From Trochalopteron elliotii (Eukaryota; Chordata; Aves; Passeriformes; Leiothrichidae): DNA of 64,000 nt. The notes beneath the pieces were generated by a model that saw only the letters and a list, made by a program, of their open reading frames with translations, was not told the origin of the DNA and searched no databases. Position 1 is the stretch's first letter. Every line of letters starts with the position of its first letter. The stretch covers positions 4,711,764-4,775,763 of the forward strand of contig JANPWX010000028.1 of assembly GCA_024734555.1 (NCBI GenBank), in the 5' to 3' direction. Positions 40,701 through 55,700 of this stretch are shown here, in pieces. Made by a program: the position numbers and the translations under genes.

Positions 40701-43700
40701 TAACTGCAGTCTAGATTCTGCTTTGCTGTGATGAACCGTCCTGTTTTAATTCACTGGGTCTGATCCAACAAAAGTGAGGTCACAGGAGCTGCTCCCCACA
40801 GATTTTTTTTTCTTCTTTGGCAACTGAAAGTCCCTGAAATGAATCTGGTCTGGGTCCGTTTTCTTATTTGTTTCTGACATTGACATGCATCACTGCCAGA
40901 GCACAGGGAAAGGCTCTGGGTGTGGTCCAGGGCTCTGCCCTGGCAAAGCGCAGTGCTGGCACCAGCAGTATTCCTGGGGCTGCCTCATTGTCTCACAGGC
41001 CCTGTCAGGAGTGCTCTTCCACTTTGGCTTTGCAGCTAAATAAAACAGATTTTTGTCTAGACAGAACTAACAGAAGCACTTCATGATCACTTCCATGCTT
41101 TGTTTTCACATGCAAGAAACAAACTCCAAAATGAAATTCTGTTCAAACTCAATAGCACAGTCTGCAGAAACTAGTCAGAGTGCCACCAGTGTCACCACTA
41201 CTTACACTAACAGATCCTGATTGAATATCTGTGCACATTTGCCAACTACTGAATACTCAGGCAATGTCAAAGGCTTTATGTACAGTCTGATTTTGAAGAA
41301 GTTTGACACATTTTTTAAGCAATTATACATACAACATTAAACTTAATGCATCAAATGTGAAATCTGTAACTGACCTAGCAGTAAAACATGACAGAATTTA
41401 CTGTGGATACACTGCAACATACATTAAACCTCAAAAGCTAAAAAATTCAACATGTAAAGTATATAATAATTCCAGTTGATTCTGAAAGTTTGCTTTATAG
41501 TTGAAGTTAGAAAAAAAAATGTAACAGTTTTAAAAATACTTTGGAAAGCTTGTGTTACACCTGAAACATTACTACTCCTCAATATTTGATCATAGGTTTA
41601 TACGTAACAACTTCCATAAATTAGATTACAAAATGCCATTTAACTAGAAACAACTTCTGGTTGGAGGTGCATGCTACTAAAACTCAGCAACTAGGAGTCT
41701 TTCAGCAAGAGGAAATAAAAGATATCCAACTAAAATACAAGGTAGAGACTTAAAAATCAGGCTGTAATTACTCTGTCTTGAGTTTTCCTGGAACAGCTGT
41801 ACTAACACCTGAACTTTTATTAAAAATACTACAGGATGTTTAACAGCAGCAAGCAGCCAAAACCTGATTTAAAACAGGATTCAGATGCAGCACTTCCAAA
41901 AACCAAGACTCAGTACACTTGGAAAATGATCTGTAATCACAAGAAGGGAAATGTTATTTAATCACTTAACAATTTAAAGAAAAGAGGGAAATTGAGAAGG
42001 AAAAGGTGGCTATTTAACTAGGAAGTACAGATCATGGCATCAGGATAGCTAAGTCATGCATGGATCAGTCTAGGTTTGCCATATGAAGATGTTCCTAAAG
42101 CCTCAACAGATCCATAAGCTGCACTGGATGCCATGCAAAGCCAGAGCTGGCAATACTAGTTAAGGATAGGAAGACATATCTATTAAAAATCCCGGTCTAT
42201 ACACTAAGTCTTCCTTAGCAGTAAATCTAAGCTCTCAGTGACCTCTGCTATCAGGAAGAGTGGTGAATCTATGCAACTTTATATATGACATAATAAAACC
42301 TACACCTCCCTTGAACAGCAGAACTGCTGCAGAAGAAAGAGGAATATCCAGCTAGTAGTTAGGAATATCCATTAGGAGTGATCCAGTCACTCACTAGCTT
42401 TCACTGAACACCAGCTAAATCTCCACTATATCAGCAACACAGAGACCCCTACACACCCTAATGTCCCATCCCATATGATCTTGTACTTCATGGCATAAAC
42501 ACCCTTGCAACCAAGGGAATATAGAGTTTCCCAACAGAACAGTTATTTTCCTTCATGCTGCAAGGTGTCTTGTGGGTTTCATTAATCCAATGGTTGACAC
42601 ACTTTCAGAAAAGTGTGTGAGACAACACACCAAGCAGACCTAATCTAGTAGTGTGAATGTTGCAATAATCACTAAATGTATCTTGCATATGATACCCTTA
42701 TCCAATGAAGATGCTCTGTAGGCACATGCTGTAGAAATAATGCATATTGCTTTGTCATTATATTCAACATGGAATTTGAAAATTAAAGCACAGCAGGTGT
42801 AAACAAAAAAGGCTCTGAAAGTAAACATGAGTATTTCTGTGTGGGACTTGGGGTTGCTGTTCCATTCCCAAAGGATAAGCACTGTAAGAATAGCCAATTT
42901 TTTCTGGACACTAAGGTCTACAACTTTTTTTTTTAAGTATAATATACTCTTATTTTTCTCCTCTATTGTAATTTTCAATTCAAGGAGTTTAAATGTCAAA
43001 AGGAAACATTTAGCCTCATCTCCTTTTATCAAAAGTTTGGTTCCTTTGTATTCAGCTACTCCAGCAATCTGTGTTGTTAGAATGCAATATCCAAAAAGAC
43101 AACCATGAAGTAATAGAGAACACCAAGGGAACTGCATCAGCTAGGGCAGCCAGGAGTGACACTGTGTCTCAAGCTGACACCTAAGGCCTTTTTAACTATC
43201 AGTTCTCAACAGAGTGTACTGTGAATTTGTCCAGACATTTTTGATCCCACCTAAATTTTCAGTATTCACAATAACTGCTAGTGCTATGCTCTGCAGTTCA
43301 GTTATGATGTTTCAGTCATTTTGAAATCACTCTCTACCTCCTTTACCTGATGCCCTTTAGCTATATGTTGAAATAGGCAGGAACAAAACATTCCCTATTT
43401 ACTTTCTCCTTGTTACTCATGACTTGAGAGACATTCCCGCACTGACATATATTTTCCAAGATCATTAATCTTCTGTAGAACAGCTAAAATTTAGAATATC
43501 ATCAACTACATTCTATTAAGATTTCACTTCACTTTCTCACAGATGTTTCATTCATCCAGATGAATTTACAAGGCATCTTTCTTTCAACTTTACAATTTTT
43601 TTTTCTTTTTGGTTTTGTTTCAGGAGGGAGTGGCACTCATTCAGATCCTGAAAACAGCTGCCACAATTCCTTCATCAATTATCTCCTAATTTCAGCATTA

Positions 43701-46700
43701 CTCAAGCCTTTGCAGAAAGCCGAAGCAACATTTCACAAACACTGTTTGGCTTGGCATGAGATCTGTTGAATGAGCCCACCACTGCCACCAACCAGCCTTT
43801 GTTTCCATGTCTGAGCCACACTTCCCCAACTGCTGAAAAGCACCTACAATAGCTGTGAGTGGGGATGGCTTGTCATCTGGATCAGAGAGTTGGTCTGATC
43901 TAGGCAAAGGAAAACACACAGATGCTTTTCAGTTTGGGTCACTTCCCCACTGCACTTTAGATCTCAGCCTGACTACAGCTGCTTCAGCCTGACTGAGAGG
44001 CTACTGAACAGCAGTCAGGGGATAGGAAGGAGTGGCAGAGCACAGGGAGGAGCGCAGGAACAACTTCATACATTTTTCCCAACACAGACAACAAGAGCAA
44101 CAACTCCACACCCACATGACAAAGGGTTTCAAAAATCCAGTCCTGACACTTACTCACTTGAGCGCCACCCTCACATACCTAAGCCTATAGAAATCTATCA
44201 AATATATAACTGGTACTGGCAAATGTTACTCCCAAGTAATACATGACCACGTGAGTTTTTCTGCTTTCTACCCATCATCTCCCTCATTATGTAACCTTAA
44301 GCAGTCCTGTTTACACTTGCTAAATGTCTCTACAGCCACTGCAAGCCAAATAGGAAATGCAGTTCCCAAATTATAGGTATTTAAAAGCAGGCTGAATAAC
44401 CCTGACACATAAAGTTTTGAACAGCTAAACCTCCAGCTGTTTTTGAAACATGTTCCATGGTGTATGAGGAGTGTAACATCTTGAAGGATTGGCCTGAGAG
44501 AACTACTACCAATAGCAACATGCAACACAGACTCCTCCAGTTTTGTTCTGCAATAGTTCTGTATTACTGGTCATCCTTTCTATTTTACAAAGTTATTTTT
44601 TCCTCAGTAACTCATCAGTCATTGTGAGTTGCTGAAACACACCTAAAAGTAGGGAAGGATCTGTAAAGAGTCTTGGTTCCTTAACCCTTGAGACACTGAC
44701 TGGCTGCACAGCATGGTACAACAAATTTCTGTGTATTTGCTTGCAAAATAAACTTAAGGGCACTTCACTTAAAAAGAAAAAAACCTCTACTCTGTGAGAT
44801 CTTTCTTTTATATTAATATTACAACTCCTCACTTTTTTAATACCACTTTTATTCTGGAATCAAAACACAGACCTTAGGATGAAGTATGTATGTGGAGTTT
44901 TGTATCCTTCCCTACAAAACCACATACTATTGAAAATCTTGTGACGTTTGCATACTATCTTTGCATAGTATCTTGCACAATATTTGACACGAGGGAAGGA
45001 TTTGCTCATCTCATGATCCATGTTTATAACTGGTTTCAGCAACATAAACACAATTTTATACACATCTAACAGAAGAAATAAATCTCTCTGTGATTTGGCA
45101 ATGTTAATACTCACATTCACTTCCACCTCTATGGACCAGTCTCCTAGTGGAGGGTTCATTGATAACTGAAATTTTTGGGTAACTACACCCAAATCACCCT
45201 GCTCCATCAACCACTGCTGAATCAATTTCTTCCGAGGATCCTAGGAGAAAAGTCAAGCTGCATGTTAAATACGAGTGGACTTGCTAGCAAGATTTAGGCA
45301 GCAATACATATGATCTGCATTTGTCACAAATTTGGAACATATGACACATTCTAACATCTAACTATGCTCCTGTGGATACTTACTCGGATATATATATTCA
45401 GAGGCACTTTGTAGGGTTTCAGATCAGGATAGACAGTGACAATCCGGAAGAGCACATCTTGTCCTGGTTTATACATAGATTTATCCGTCTGGATGAACAC
45501 AGAGGTGCTCTTGGACGTGTACATCAGGCTGGTACGGTTAGAGAAGATGTGCCGGCCATCAGCACGGCCCTCCACCAGTAATTCATAATTCCCAGGAGGA
45601 CTGTTCAGAGGCAGCTTAAAAAGAAATAGTGACTCTCTATTAGGTCTCCAAAGTATTCTTGAAGACACAATTATTTAAAAAACATTTGACATAAAGAACT
45701 AATACACACCTAAACTTGTCAACTTACGTAAACTCTCAAAAAGAGAAAGGGGATTTTATTCATGACATTAATGTATTATTTCAACAGTCACCAGAAAATG
45801 CCTTATCAGAAGCATCTTTTCAACACATTTCCATCTAATTTTAAGTAGTAATCAGGTTTTCAACAATATAAGCATCTATGCATTTTTATGCAATTTACAG
45901 TCTTACACATACATAGATTGCTTACACATACATAGTGCTCCCCCTTTCCAGTTATTTAGAAATTTCTTTGGTTTGCTATAATGGGCTAATACTTTTCTTC
46001 ATCACTTTTTGCTAATAAATTTTCCAAAAATAAAATATCCGAAGAAGGTACATGTAAGCAAGATGAGCAGGACAGTAAGAGAACTTTGCGCTTCTTTTTT
46101 TACAGTCTTTAGCTTTATGTCCTATGGGGTAGAAAAATCAAATACAGAATTTATTTCTCATGAGGTGAGGTACTGCTTTTCAATAGCAACCTCATTGATT
46201 TTGTCTCATTTTACTTTCATAATTCATAATTACAGCACATACTGTGACTCATTTAGAAAGTAAAATAATTACTATTCCAAAAATATTAAGAAATAAAGAA
46301 AGAGAAATTTTATATGGTTAACTTATTTTGGATAGACATTGAAGGCTCCTTCAGTGCTGGCAGAAGAGAGAGATATTGCTGGCAAGGAAATTTAGACCAC
46401 ATAAGATCAGAGTAATCATGCACAGGTTTCTTTCTCTCTCTCTGTCTGTGTCTTTCCAGCTCACAGAGGAAATCTAGAGCTCATAATTCAGATGAACCAC
46501 TTCATTTCCTAAAGTTAGCTGGGCGGAATCCCAGTCACAGGGGTTGAAAGACTTAAAGCAGAGATGCTGCAGCACACCAGAATTTTACTTGAGCAGAGCC
46601 TTCCCAGACCACCACTGACCCTCGGGACAGCCCAGCCCAGATGTTGGCTTCTGTGCTGCCAGAATGTCTCTTTGAAGAAGGGGAAGGGTTTTAACACCGC

Positions 46701-49700
46701 ACACAGCTCATTCCAACAAGCAGCCCTGCTGAAAAGCTTAAGAGTCACATGCTTCTGTTTGGAGTTAAAACTGCAAATCTGGAGTAAAACCTCTGAAGTT
46801 AAGACAACTAAAGCAGACAGGCTTGCATTTTTCAGCATAACATATGGAACTGAAGTACTCCTCTTCCACTGTAATGAAAATTACAGCTGTTAACTCACCA
46901 GGCAGAGCACTTCAAAAGTATCCTACCAAGTGCTACAAAGAAAGGCTGTACTGCTGTCAAAGCTCATTTTAACAGTGCACAGTGAGGTAACAGGGATTCA
47001 CAAACATGGCAAAATGTCACTGGGTGACAAATGAGGTAGATGCAAATGTCTGTAGAGAATACATTTCCTTCTCTATGTGTTTACCTATAAAGAGGAACCA
47101 ACTACAATTCCACTCCTCTCTGTTGACTTTGTTTTTAAAAACAAGCCAGGAAAAAAAATCAAGGGGGAAAAATTAAAAGGCTCTTTTTCACCCCTAAGCA
47201 GGTCTATGATGACATGGGAAGAAGACATCCCCCGTTTAAAGTCTGTATTTAGAGAATTAAATTTTAAATGCAAAGTTCCACACTGAAGCGGATTTTGCAT
47301 TTTCTTCAGCTGCAGGTTTTTGTACACACATTGCCAAGAACATATGATTCACATATTTCAACACCCTCCAAACTGCATGCCAAGTATTCTGTAATATCTT
47401 AAATAAGAGGAACAACCATAGCTACTGCATCTGTCAAATACTACCTTATTATTACCTCATATACTCATTTATGATTATTACTATTTCTTAAAGAGGTTGT
47501 AATCCCTAAAAAGCACATAGGATTCACTACAAGAAGTCCAGGACACATTATAACATTTCAAAATCAAAATGGGGAAAAATATGTTCTGTTTTATCATTGC
47601 AGTGAATTGTACTCTTACAGCATTATTTCAACATGCTTGCAAATATTGTCTTCAATTTCTTCTTTAAAAATGTAAATCTTCTGTAAATGCCTTTTAGAGA
47701 TCTCATCTGTTTTCCTGTATCCCTTTCCTACCACAAATAACAATAGATAGCATAGGTTCCTTCCTAGATTTTTATACTTACGTTTCAAAAGATCTTTCCT
47801 TCCCAAACATGGTGACAAAACTACCTTTCTTGATGTAAAGGTCAGAGACAATGAAGTTTTGCATTGCCATGACAGTGTATTAGGACAGCTGAGGTGCAAC
47901 ATAACCCAACTTCTGTTTCACACATCTGTGCCACCAGAAACTCCACTAACACAACATTTCCACAATTGCAACAGTACTGGTGACTATCCCAGCTCCACCA
48001 ACTCCTTCTCCAAAGGGTTGTTTGTCAACCCAAATATGAGCAAGGCAGCTTTTAACACTAAGTAGTAGGAACTTGCTGTGAAAATATTTTATCTTAGTCA
48101 AAACATCCCAAATGAATGGTATTACTATCCCCATTTTGGCAGTCCTAACACAAGAGAGAAAAAGGCCATCTCACGTACTTCTGACTACACCAACCACCAT
48201 CTCGAGTACCTCAGACAAAGCAGCTACTGTTTCCTCTGGAAAAGATGAGGCTGAATCCAGAAACTCATTACCCACCTTCTGCTACCGGCAAATTACACTT
48301 TGGACAAAACCTAAGTCTACTGTGACTACACGAACAAATAGAAAATCTTGCAGTTAAAAAATTAGTTTTCATCACTTCAGACAGCAGCGAGAGAGGGAGG
48401 AAAGTACCCTGCCTAGTTTTAGGTCACTGAACATTTTAAGACCTGGTCAGATTATATTAAGAAACTTGTTAATATTTTTTTTTTTAACGAACAGAATTTT
48501 CTACACTTGCTAATGTATAGTTCATACAGATGCATTTTGACCTAGTAATCTTCATAATGTTGAACTTCTCATTGTCATTGATTATCCATCTATCAAATAC
48601 TTCCAGACTATTTAATCAGAGAGTTTATTTCAGATCAGAACTTAAACCCACAGGATTAAGGGATACCCAGATGTACGGATGGCTTTGGTAAAACTTTTCT
48701 CCTGATATAAATACATAACTCTTTAGATTGGGTTTTCAAGATGAATATCCAGGATCATAAATACAGGATTCACACACAACACACAATTCAAGGTACACTT
48801 CTGGGGTTTTTTATGTACTTTCACTGAACATGCATTTCCAAACCCTTGTAAAGGTTGTATATAAATATAATTTATTTTAGTATTTCTCAATTGTTGCTTT
48901 GCACAATTTTTTCAGCTGTTATTAGCCTTCCTGGTGTGTCTAAAATACAGATGTAGATATCAGCCAGTAAAAAGAGCCACAAATCAAATTTCTGTGTTCA
49001 CGTTTTATGATAGTTTGTGTTGATGCTGGAAACCAGCTCCAAAGTCCTGTAATTACTTCTAACAAGCTGCAGAGCATTAGATCTGAAAAACCCTAAATTT
49101 ATTAGTCAGTGAATACACGCATCTGAGACTGTGAGAACAATTGGGATCACGTGCAAAATATATCATCAACACCAACGGGTGGTAAGTCACAGGGAGTCAA
49201 CATTTTCTGACGAAGGAGGGAAGGAAAAAAATACTTACTACTGGAAGAACAAGAGTCCCAAAAGTACCTGAAGAAAAAAGAAGAAATATCACTCTGTCAG
49301 AAATTTGTGAGATTAACTACCATAAACTTACCAAAATATCAACATTATCTGAGAAGAGCAGTGCTCCTCCCCTTACATGGTTGATGGAAGATGTGAGATA
49401 CCTTTTGCAGAGCTGCAAAAATATGAACATCACCCTACAGCAACATAACTTCTCTGTTTGATGGGCACTGTCGTCCATGTTCTTTGCTTGTACATTTTTC
49501 TTTACATTCACAGAATTTGAAACACTTTCATGATCCATTCAACCCTCTATGCCACCCAAGTTATTCTCCATTTATTCTGCAGCCCAAAGACTAAAATTTT
49601 TGAAGCCATGCATAGGATTTATCACTCTTAAGCAAAGGAGCGCCCAGAATTAACCTCACAGAATTATGTCACCATGGGAAAAAGTAACTAACATATAATA

Positions 49701-52700
49701 TATTTGGGTTAATATAACTTATTGCTTTAACTAGTTTAGATAACGTGGTCTCAAATATTTTTAGAACCCAAATAAATGTCCTGTTAAACTCTTGGATATC
49801 ATTACATTATGAAGCCATTAGTGTCACAGCTCTTATCTTAATTACATCATGAATTATAGAATAGAACAGAACAGAATAGAACAGAATATTCCAGTTGGAA
49901 GGGACCTGATCACTTCAGAGCTCACCAAAAGTTAAAGCACATTATTAATGGCATTGTCCAAAATCCTCTTAAACACTGACAGGTTTCAGACATCAATTAC
50001 ATCTCTAGGAAATCTGTTCAAGTGGTGGACCACCCTCTCATTAAAGAAATGCTTCCTACTGTCCAGCCTGAAGCTCCCCTGCTGAAGCTCTCAAGCACTC
50101 CCACACATCCTACCACTGGATACCAGGCAGAAGAGATCACACCTCTGTCTCCACTTCCACTCCTCAGAAGGCTGGGATAGCAACGGGAGTGTCCCTCAGC
50201 CAGACTAGAGAAATCAAAAGCCTTTAGCTGCTCCTCACAGGGCATGCCTCTGAGCCCTGTCACCAGTTTTGTGGCCCTCCCTAGACGCACTGAAGGACCT
50301 TCTAAAACTGTGGGGCCTAGAAGTGCACAGAGTACTCAAGGTGAGGCAGCAACAAACCTGAATGCAGAGGGATAATCACCTCTCTTGACTGGCTGGTGAT
50401 GCTGTGCTTGATGCACTCCTCAAGTATGTGGTTCTCCCTTTTGGCTGTCCAGGCACACTGCTGACTCATATTTGCTTCTGCTGATTCTATTCAGTTAGAC
50501 CTTTTTGTATCTCCTAAAAAGCCACAGGTTTATACCTATCTTTCACTCAGCTGTTTCACAGAGTAAGAAAAAAAAAATCTATTTATTTATTTAATGTCCT
50601 TTTTGATCCTGGACCTAAAGGCATTCCAAGATGAAGCAATCACTCGACCTCTGAACTTCAATTAATGTTAGTTTTAGAAGACAATGAATTTTTTCCTTCG
50701 ACAATGGCAAACAGATGGAATCTCAATGAACTGAATACAGGTTGTCCTGACTGCTGCCATAGCACTAAAGGAAAAATGTTATCCAGAATATATCATTTAT
50801 TCAAATTATAAACTGGGTTAAACTAAATGACTCACATGCCACAAATGAAGTCTGTGGGTAGCACACTCCAGTACTTCATTCTGGTATTCAAAACCTTAAC
50901 AGGCACGGGCAGTACTGGGCCTAAGGAACACAGTTCTTTCCACAACATGTTCACATTGCTATTTTTTTTTTCATATCAACCCTCTCTCCACTTGAGAAGC
51001 ATCTCTTGCAGTCATTAACTCTGAGCAACCCCACTGGCCTTTGAGGTTTTCCAGATAGGAGTGTCTGGCAAAATACTTTTCTCAGTAGCCAGTGGAGAGG
51101 ACAAACTGCTCCGGTTCACAGTGGCAGGGAGCCCCTACACTTAGCCAAGGTTGCTTGGCACACAGGAGAGGCCTTACAAAGTCCTGCAGAGCACCTGATC
51201 TATAGGCAATGTAAACACCTCTAGATGCACTGATGTATTTATTCCCAACATCTACCCAAACAACTCCATGCTCAAACAATTGCACCAAGAGACATAATTT
51301 TAGCTAAAGGATACTTACGTACGTCTTCCTAACTCAGGACAGAGTGAGTTACCATTAAGTAGGAAGAATTTTTCTTAGGGCATTATATTTCACTGTAGAG
51401 GGAGCAAGATGCATGGTAACTAGCAACAGAGATGGTACAAAGTTACCTCCTGAAATTTCTCCCAGTTATACACTAAAACCCTAACCCTTTTCTTGTTTCT
51501 TTCCCTCTGCGAAACAAGGCTGTGCTAAAGCTGGGGTCTGTACAACCACAATCCATAATACCAGAGGGAAAAAAAAGCCCCTTTGTCACAGCTGATAATT
51601 GGTTATTAACAAGGAATAGAAACCATTTACCACATGTGTCTGAGTGTATATGCACATGGTTAAGTTCTGCTATACTAGCTTTAATCTAATCCACACAGCT
51701 AATTACAGCAATGTCTACAGGAGCGACTTCAGTACACTGGGAGACACCAAGCACATATCTGATATTTGTACCACAGCCCACACCACAGGGTTTTTATTTC
51801 TACCTTTACCGGTCAGTGCAAACACACTGGTACCTACACACCACAAGGGTAGAGTGACGAAGGGAACCACTGCACATAGTCCTGTGCAGCATCTACCAGC
51901 TTGCAAAGCAACCTTAACAGGGCAGCACTTCAAAGCTTTCTCATCAGGGCAGTGCCTGCTTGCCTCCACCTGTTTTGAGAACAAGTGGCATGCAAAAAAC
52001 CAGAAATCTTATGGCAGGGTTTCTTTCCTTTTCTCAAGCCTGGGAGATCTAACATCAGGTCTGAGCTAGGTAAAAGTGTAATGCAGATGGGGAAAGACTT
52101 GGGGAGGAGGGAGATTTATACCACAGTTGCAGGTAGCATTTGTGCAACTCAGAAAGGATTTACCTTCTGAGGCAGGCAGTGCTAGGGAGCCACAGCCTCC
52201 CTGGCTGCTGCGATAAAGCCCAGAGCGCTGTCTAATTCCCAGTCAGTGAGAATCATAAAAGAGGCTCCAGGGCATGAGATAATCTTCCAATTTATGCCAC
52301 TAGGTAATTGTTCTGCTAGGAATTGAGCAGCCTGGGCAGATCTGAAATTCTTCACCATTGCAGTGGATTCCCCTGTCATGCAAGATTTTCCCATGTTCTC
52401 AGAGACTATCAAGCTGCAGTCAAATCCCTGGAGCTCTGCTCAACTATGCCTAGGGATGACTTTGGATGTGCTCAAGCAAGAGCTATAGGCAAAACATTTC
52501 CTTTATGTCAATGCTGAATAGCAGAAATTCACCAATTCTTCTGTCCACTTGATGAATTAAAGTTATATTTAATCACACACAATTTGAGGTTTGTAAGGAA
52601 TTAACCATGATCCAACAGCTAGCACATATCACTGCTCTGCTGCAAGCCCCTCCTATTGTATAGCTGACTTTTACCCAAATGCAGCGTGTAGCACTTCCAG

Positions 52701-55700
52701 GAGATCAGTGAAGTCTAGCATCCACCATCCCCAGAAATGACAACAGCCTTCTGTCTTCTTCAACACATCCCTGCAAAGAATCCCTTCAGTTGTGAGATAC
52801 AGGTAACTAACTCCAGGCAGAAGTAAATTTAGAAAGGAGCCCAGAACAGCTAAGCCACCCACACCAAGCACTGCAAACCACAGAATGCTTCCTCCTGACT
52901 CATTCCATCTGCTCTGCGCAGCAGCAGCCACCAGCACAACTGGAGTGAGACACAGCAGGGAACAAGCAGACGAGAGCACGGGTCCCTGCTACCTCAAGAG
53001 ATTAGTTAGGGAATACTTCCACCTGGGAATCATGACTTTGTTTTAGGGGGAGACATGAAAAATTCAGCAGACTGTTCCAGACTAATCTTGAAGGAAAACA
53101 AACTACCAAAATTCTCAACAGAAGTCACATGAGCCTTCAAGAAAAAAATCTCTCTCCTCGTCATTTGCAAAACCATTTCTTTCACAGAATTCCTGAGGCT
53201 TGTACTATATTCATTCAATAACTACTGCAATGAGAAAATAGAGGAAACAGAGTGGAAATAAATGCCACACTATCCTGCCCCCTTTTCCTCAGAATCCTTG
53301 GCATTTAGGATTGTCCAGCAGAAGAGGAATCAAAGACTGTGGGAGTGACATGTCAGCAGTATATTAAAGTATTTTTCTGCCCTGCCATTTTTTGTCAGTC
53401 TAATAGTATTATTATCAATAAAGCAAATATTAAAAATTCTACATAAACACAAGCATGGTTTTTTTAGACTTATGGAGACCTGCACAAACAATGGCATCTT
53501 AAATTCTTCCCACTGCATGGGCCTGATGCAAACCCAGAAACTTATGCTACCCCTTCTTGAGATGACACCACTAGAACTAACCATAAATGTTTCAGCTTCC
53601 ACCCCTAAGAAAGGGCAGAGGTTCTAGAAAAATGACTGCATGGCTTGGCAGTGAGCTAGAGCTTGTGCCAATATACATCAGCAAAGCTGCACTTCAGTCT
53701 CTCATTTACATAAAGTCAGCACTGACTCTCTATTCTAGCTCATGTGGCAGGTATTGCTACAAACAGATTTTCTTACTTAAACTTTTATACCTATGTCCTC
53801 AATCCTTCTTACTAATGTGTGAGAACAGAAAAAATATAACTGGAATCACTTCAGATTGATTTACTGAAATTATGCCACATCTTTGTTCTGGCAGCTGTGT
53901 TCATATACCCATGCTTAAGGTATGTTTACAGAAAAACATTTTCTTTGCAGTGGCAAATGGAGTTATTTTCTACTGCTGAACCAATTTCAAAAACTCATAT
54001 CATATAAATAAAAATTAGTGTTCTTCAATGTCCTTCCAGACTTTTATTCCTGTCCAAAATACATACTATTTTTGTATTTAAAAAAAAAAGGCAGTAATAC
54101 CAAGGTCTAAGCTGTCCACAATGTGAAAAACACTTCTTCTTCAAAGAAGACCTGCAAATCTGTTGAGTTCACAGCTTGCTTTAAATATGTTCTACTCATC
54201 TATCATGCTAAAGCTATCACCCAAATTAGCACTGATTATTTACACAAATAGCCCAAAATACAGAGCTTAAGCCACTGCTGTTAAGTTATGGCTCAGTTTG
54301 GCCGGGATGACAGAAGGAGGGGCAATACAGCACTCAAACACATAACAGGGATTGCCAGGGGACGTCAGCATTCGGGCTGGCATCCAAAGCCAAATGAGGC
54401 CAACAGGCCTGTAGCAAAGGGGTAGAATTTGCTCCAAAATTCCTCCTAAATCCAGCACTACACTTCCCTCCACAGCTGCTTCCTACCCTCCTCCCTATTT
54501 CCTCCATCTCTTATCCTTTTCAGTTGTTTTTGCAAACCTGGAGGCTAAAAGCACTCAGAAATTATAGAGGGGGAGAGAGAGGCAAAGTAGCACTGCTGCC
54601 TATAGAGAAAGATATAAGGAGAATAATCTAAACTGGATGGAAGTTTATCACCTAAGGGTCTGGTCAAGAGACAGGGCACCACAATCCTGGAGGACAGAAG
54701 AAAGGCAGAATGCACAGATGTTTTTGTGATTAAAGCTATGTTTTGCCAAGCTATGCAGTTGCTATCAAGTTCTAGCTTCAGTCTACAATGGGAAGAGTAA
54801 GGATGCTTTCCTGACAACTAGCAAAAAACCCTTCTCCACCTAAATACGAAAAGTTTTTTCCCTAATCTCCATGATCAGAAGAGTGGGAGAAACCCAACTA
54901 TACAGCACATCCAGAAACACTCTCAGCCAGGACAGAGCAGATTCAAATTTACCAGAAGGTATAAACAGAAGAGGCACTGTCCTTCCTCTTCCCTGCCCAA
55001 TGACCACAGCATTCGCTGTGTCTTTCCACCTTACATAGCAAAGGAGTCGTGGTACCCCTCTGCTTTGCCATTCTACTGATTCAGACATTCTTCCCTCATC
55101 AGCATTGTCAGATCTACCCTTGAGGAAAATCACCATCTCCCACCCTCTCAGACCAACATATACTGCTGATGGCTGGGCACCTCTTCCCTTGCCCTGCCAC
55201 ATCCATGATCCCTTCCCCAAGCAAGTAGCCTGTTTCCTGCTGACTGGTCCTTTTTAGACTTAAAGCATAATTCAGACATTTAATTCTTCACTCAGTCTTC
55301 TAGAGTCAACCAACCAACTCCATGGATTACGCTATTATTACCACTTACTGCTGAGTAGTCAGAGATCAGCCAGTTGCAAGAACACAATACTTAGAAAACA
55401 CTCTCTGGTCTAAGACACTGCAGACTGGGTAGGAAAACAGAACAGCTTTGTATTTCCAAAAGTAAATAATCTTTTTAATCAGAGACCTTCTGAGAGCTAT
55501 CCAGGCACTATCATTGCTTAAACTCAAGTACAGCCTCTTCTCAACTTTTCCCCAAGACAAACCTGAGAGCCATCCATGGACTTCTTGTCATGCATATGAC
55601 ATTACCACTGCCATACCATAACAACTGTAATGCCATGACTTAAAAATCTGCAGCTCTTAGGAAGGCAATTTTTGAATACTACACAGGAAACTTTCTTCAC

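Noticed and set aside
42640..43137. 165-codon minus-strand open frame in intron 5
   Set aside because: No family resemblance, AT-driven composition (runs of Lys, Ile, Phe), no CD109 segment missing between exons 5 and 6, and phases join perfectly without it.
54840..55220. 126-codon minus-strand open frame in intron 2
   Set aside because: No recognisable domain and no splice sites of the needed phase between exons 2 and 3.
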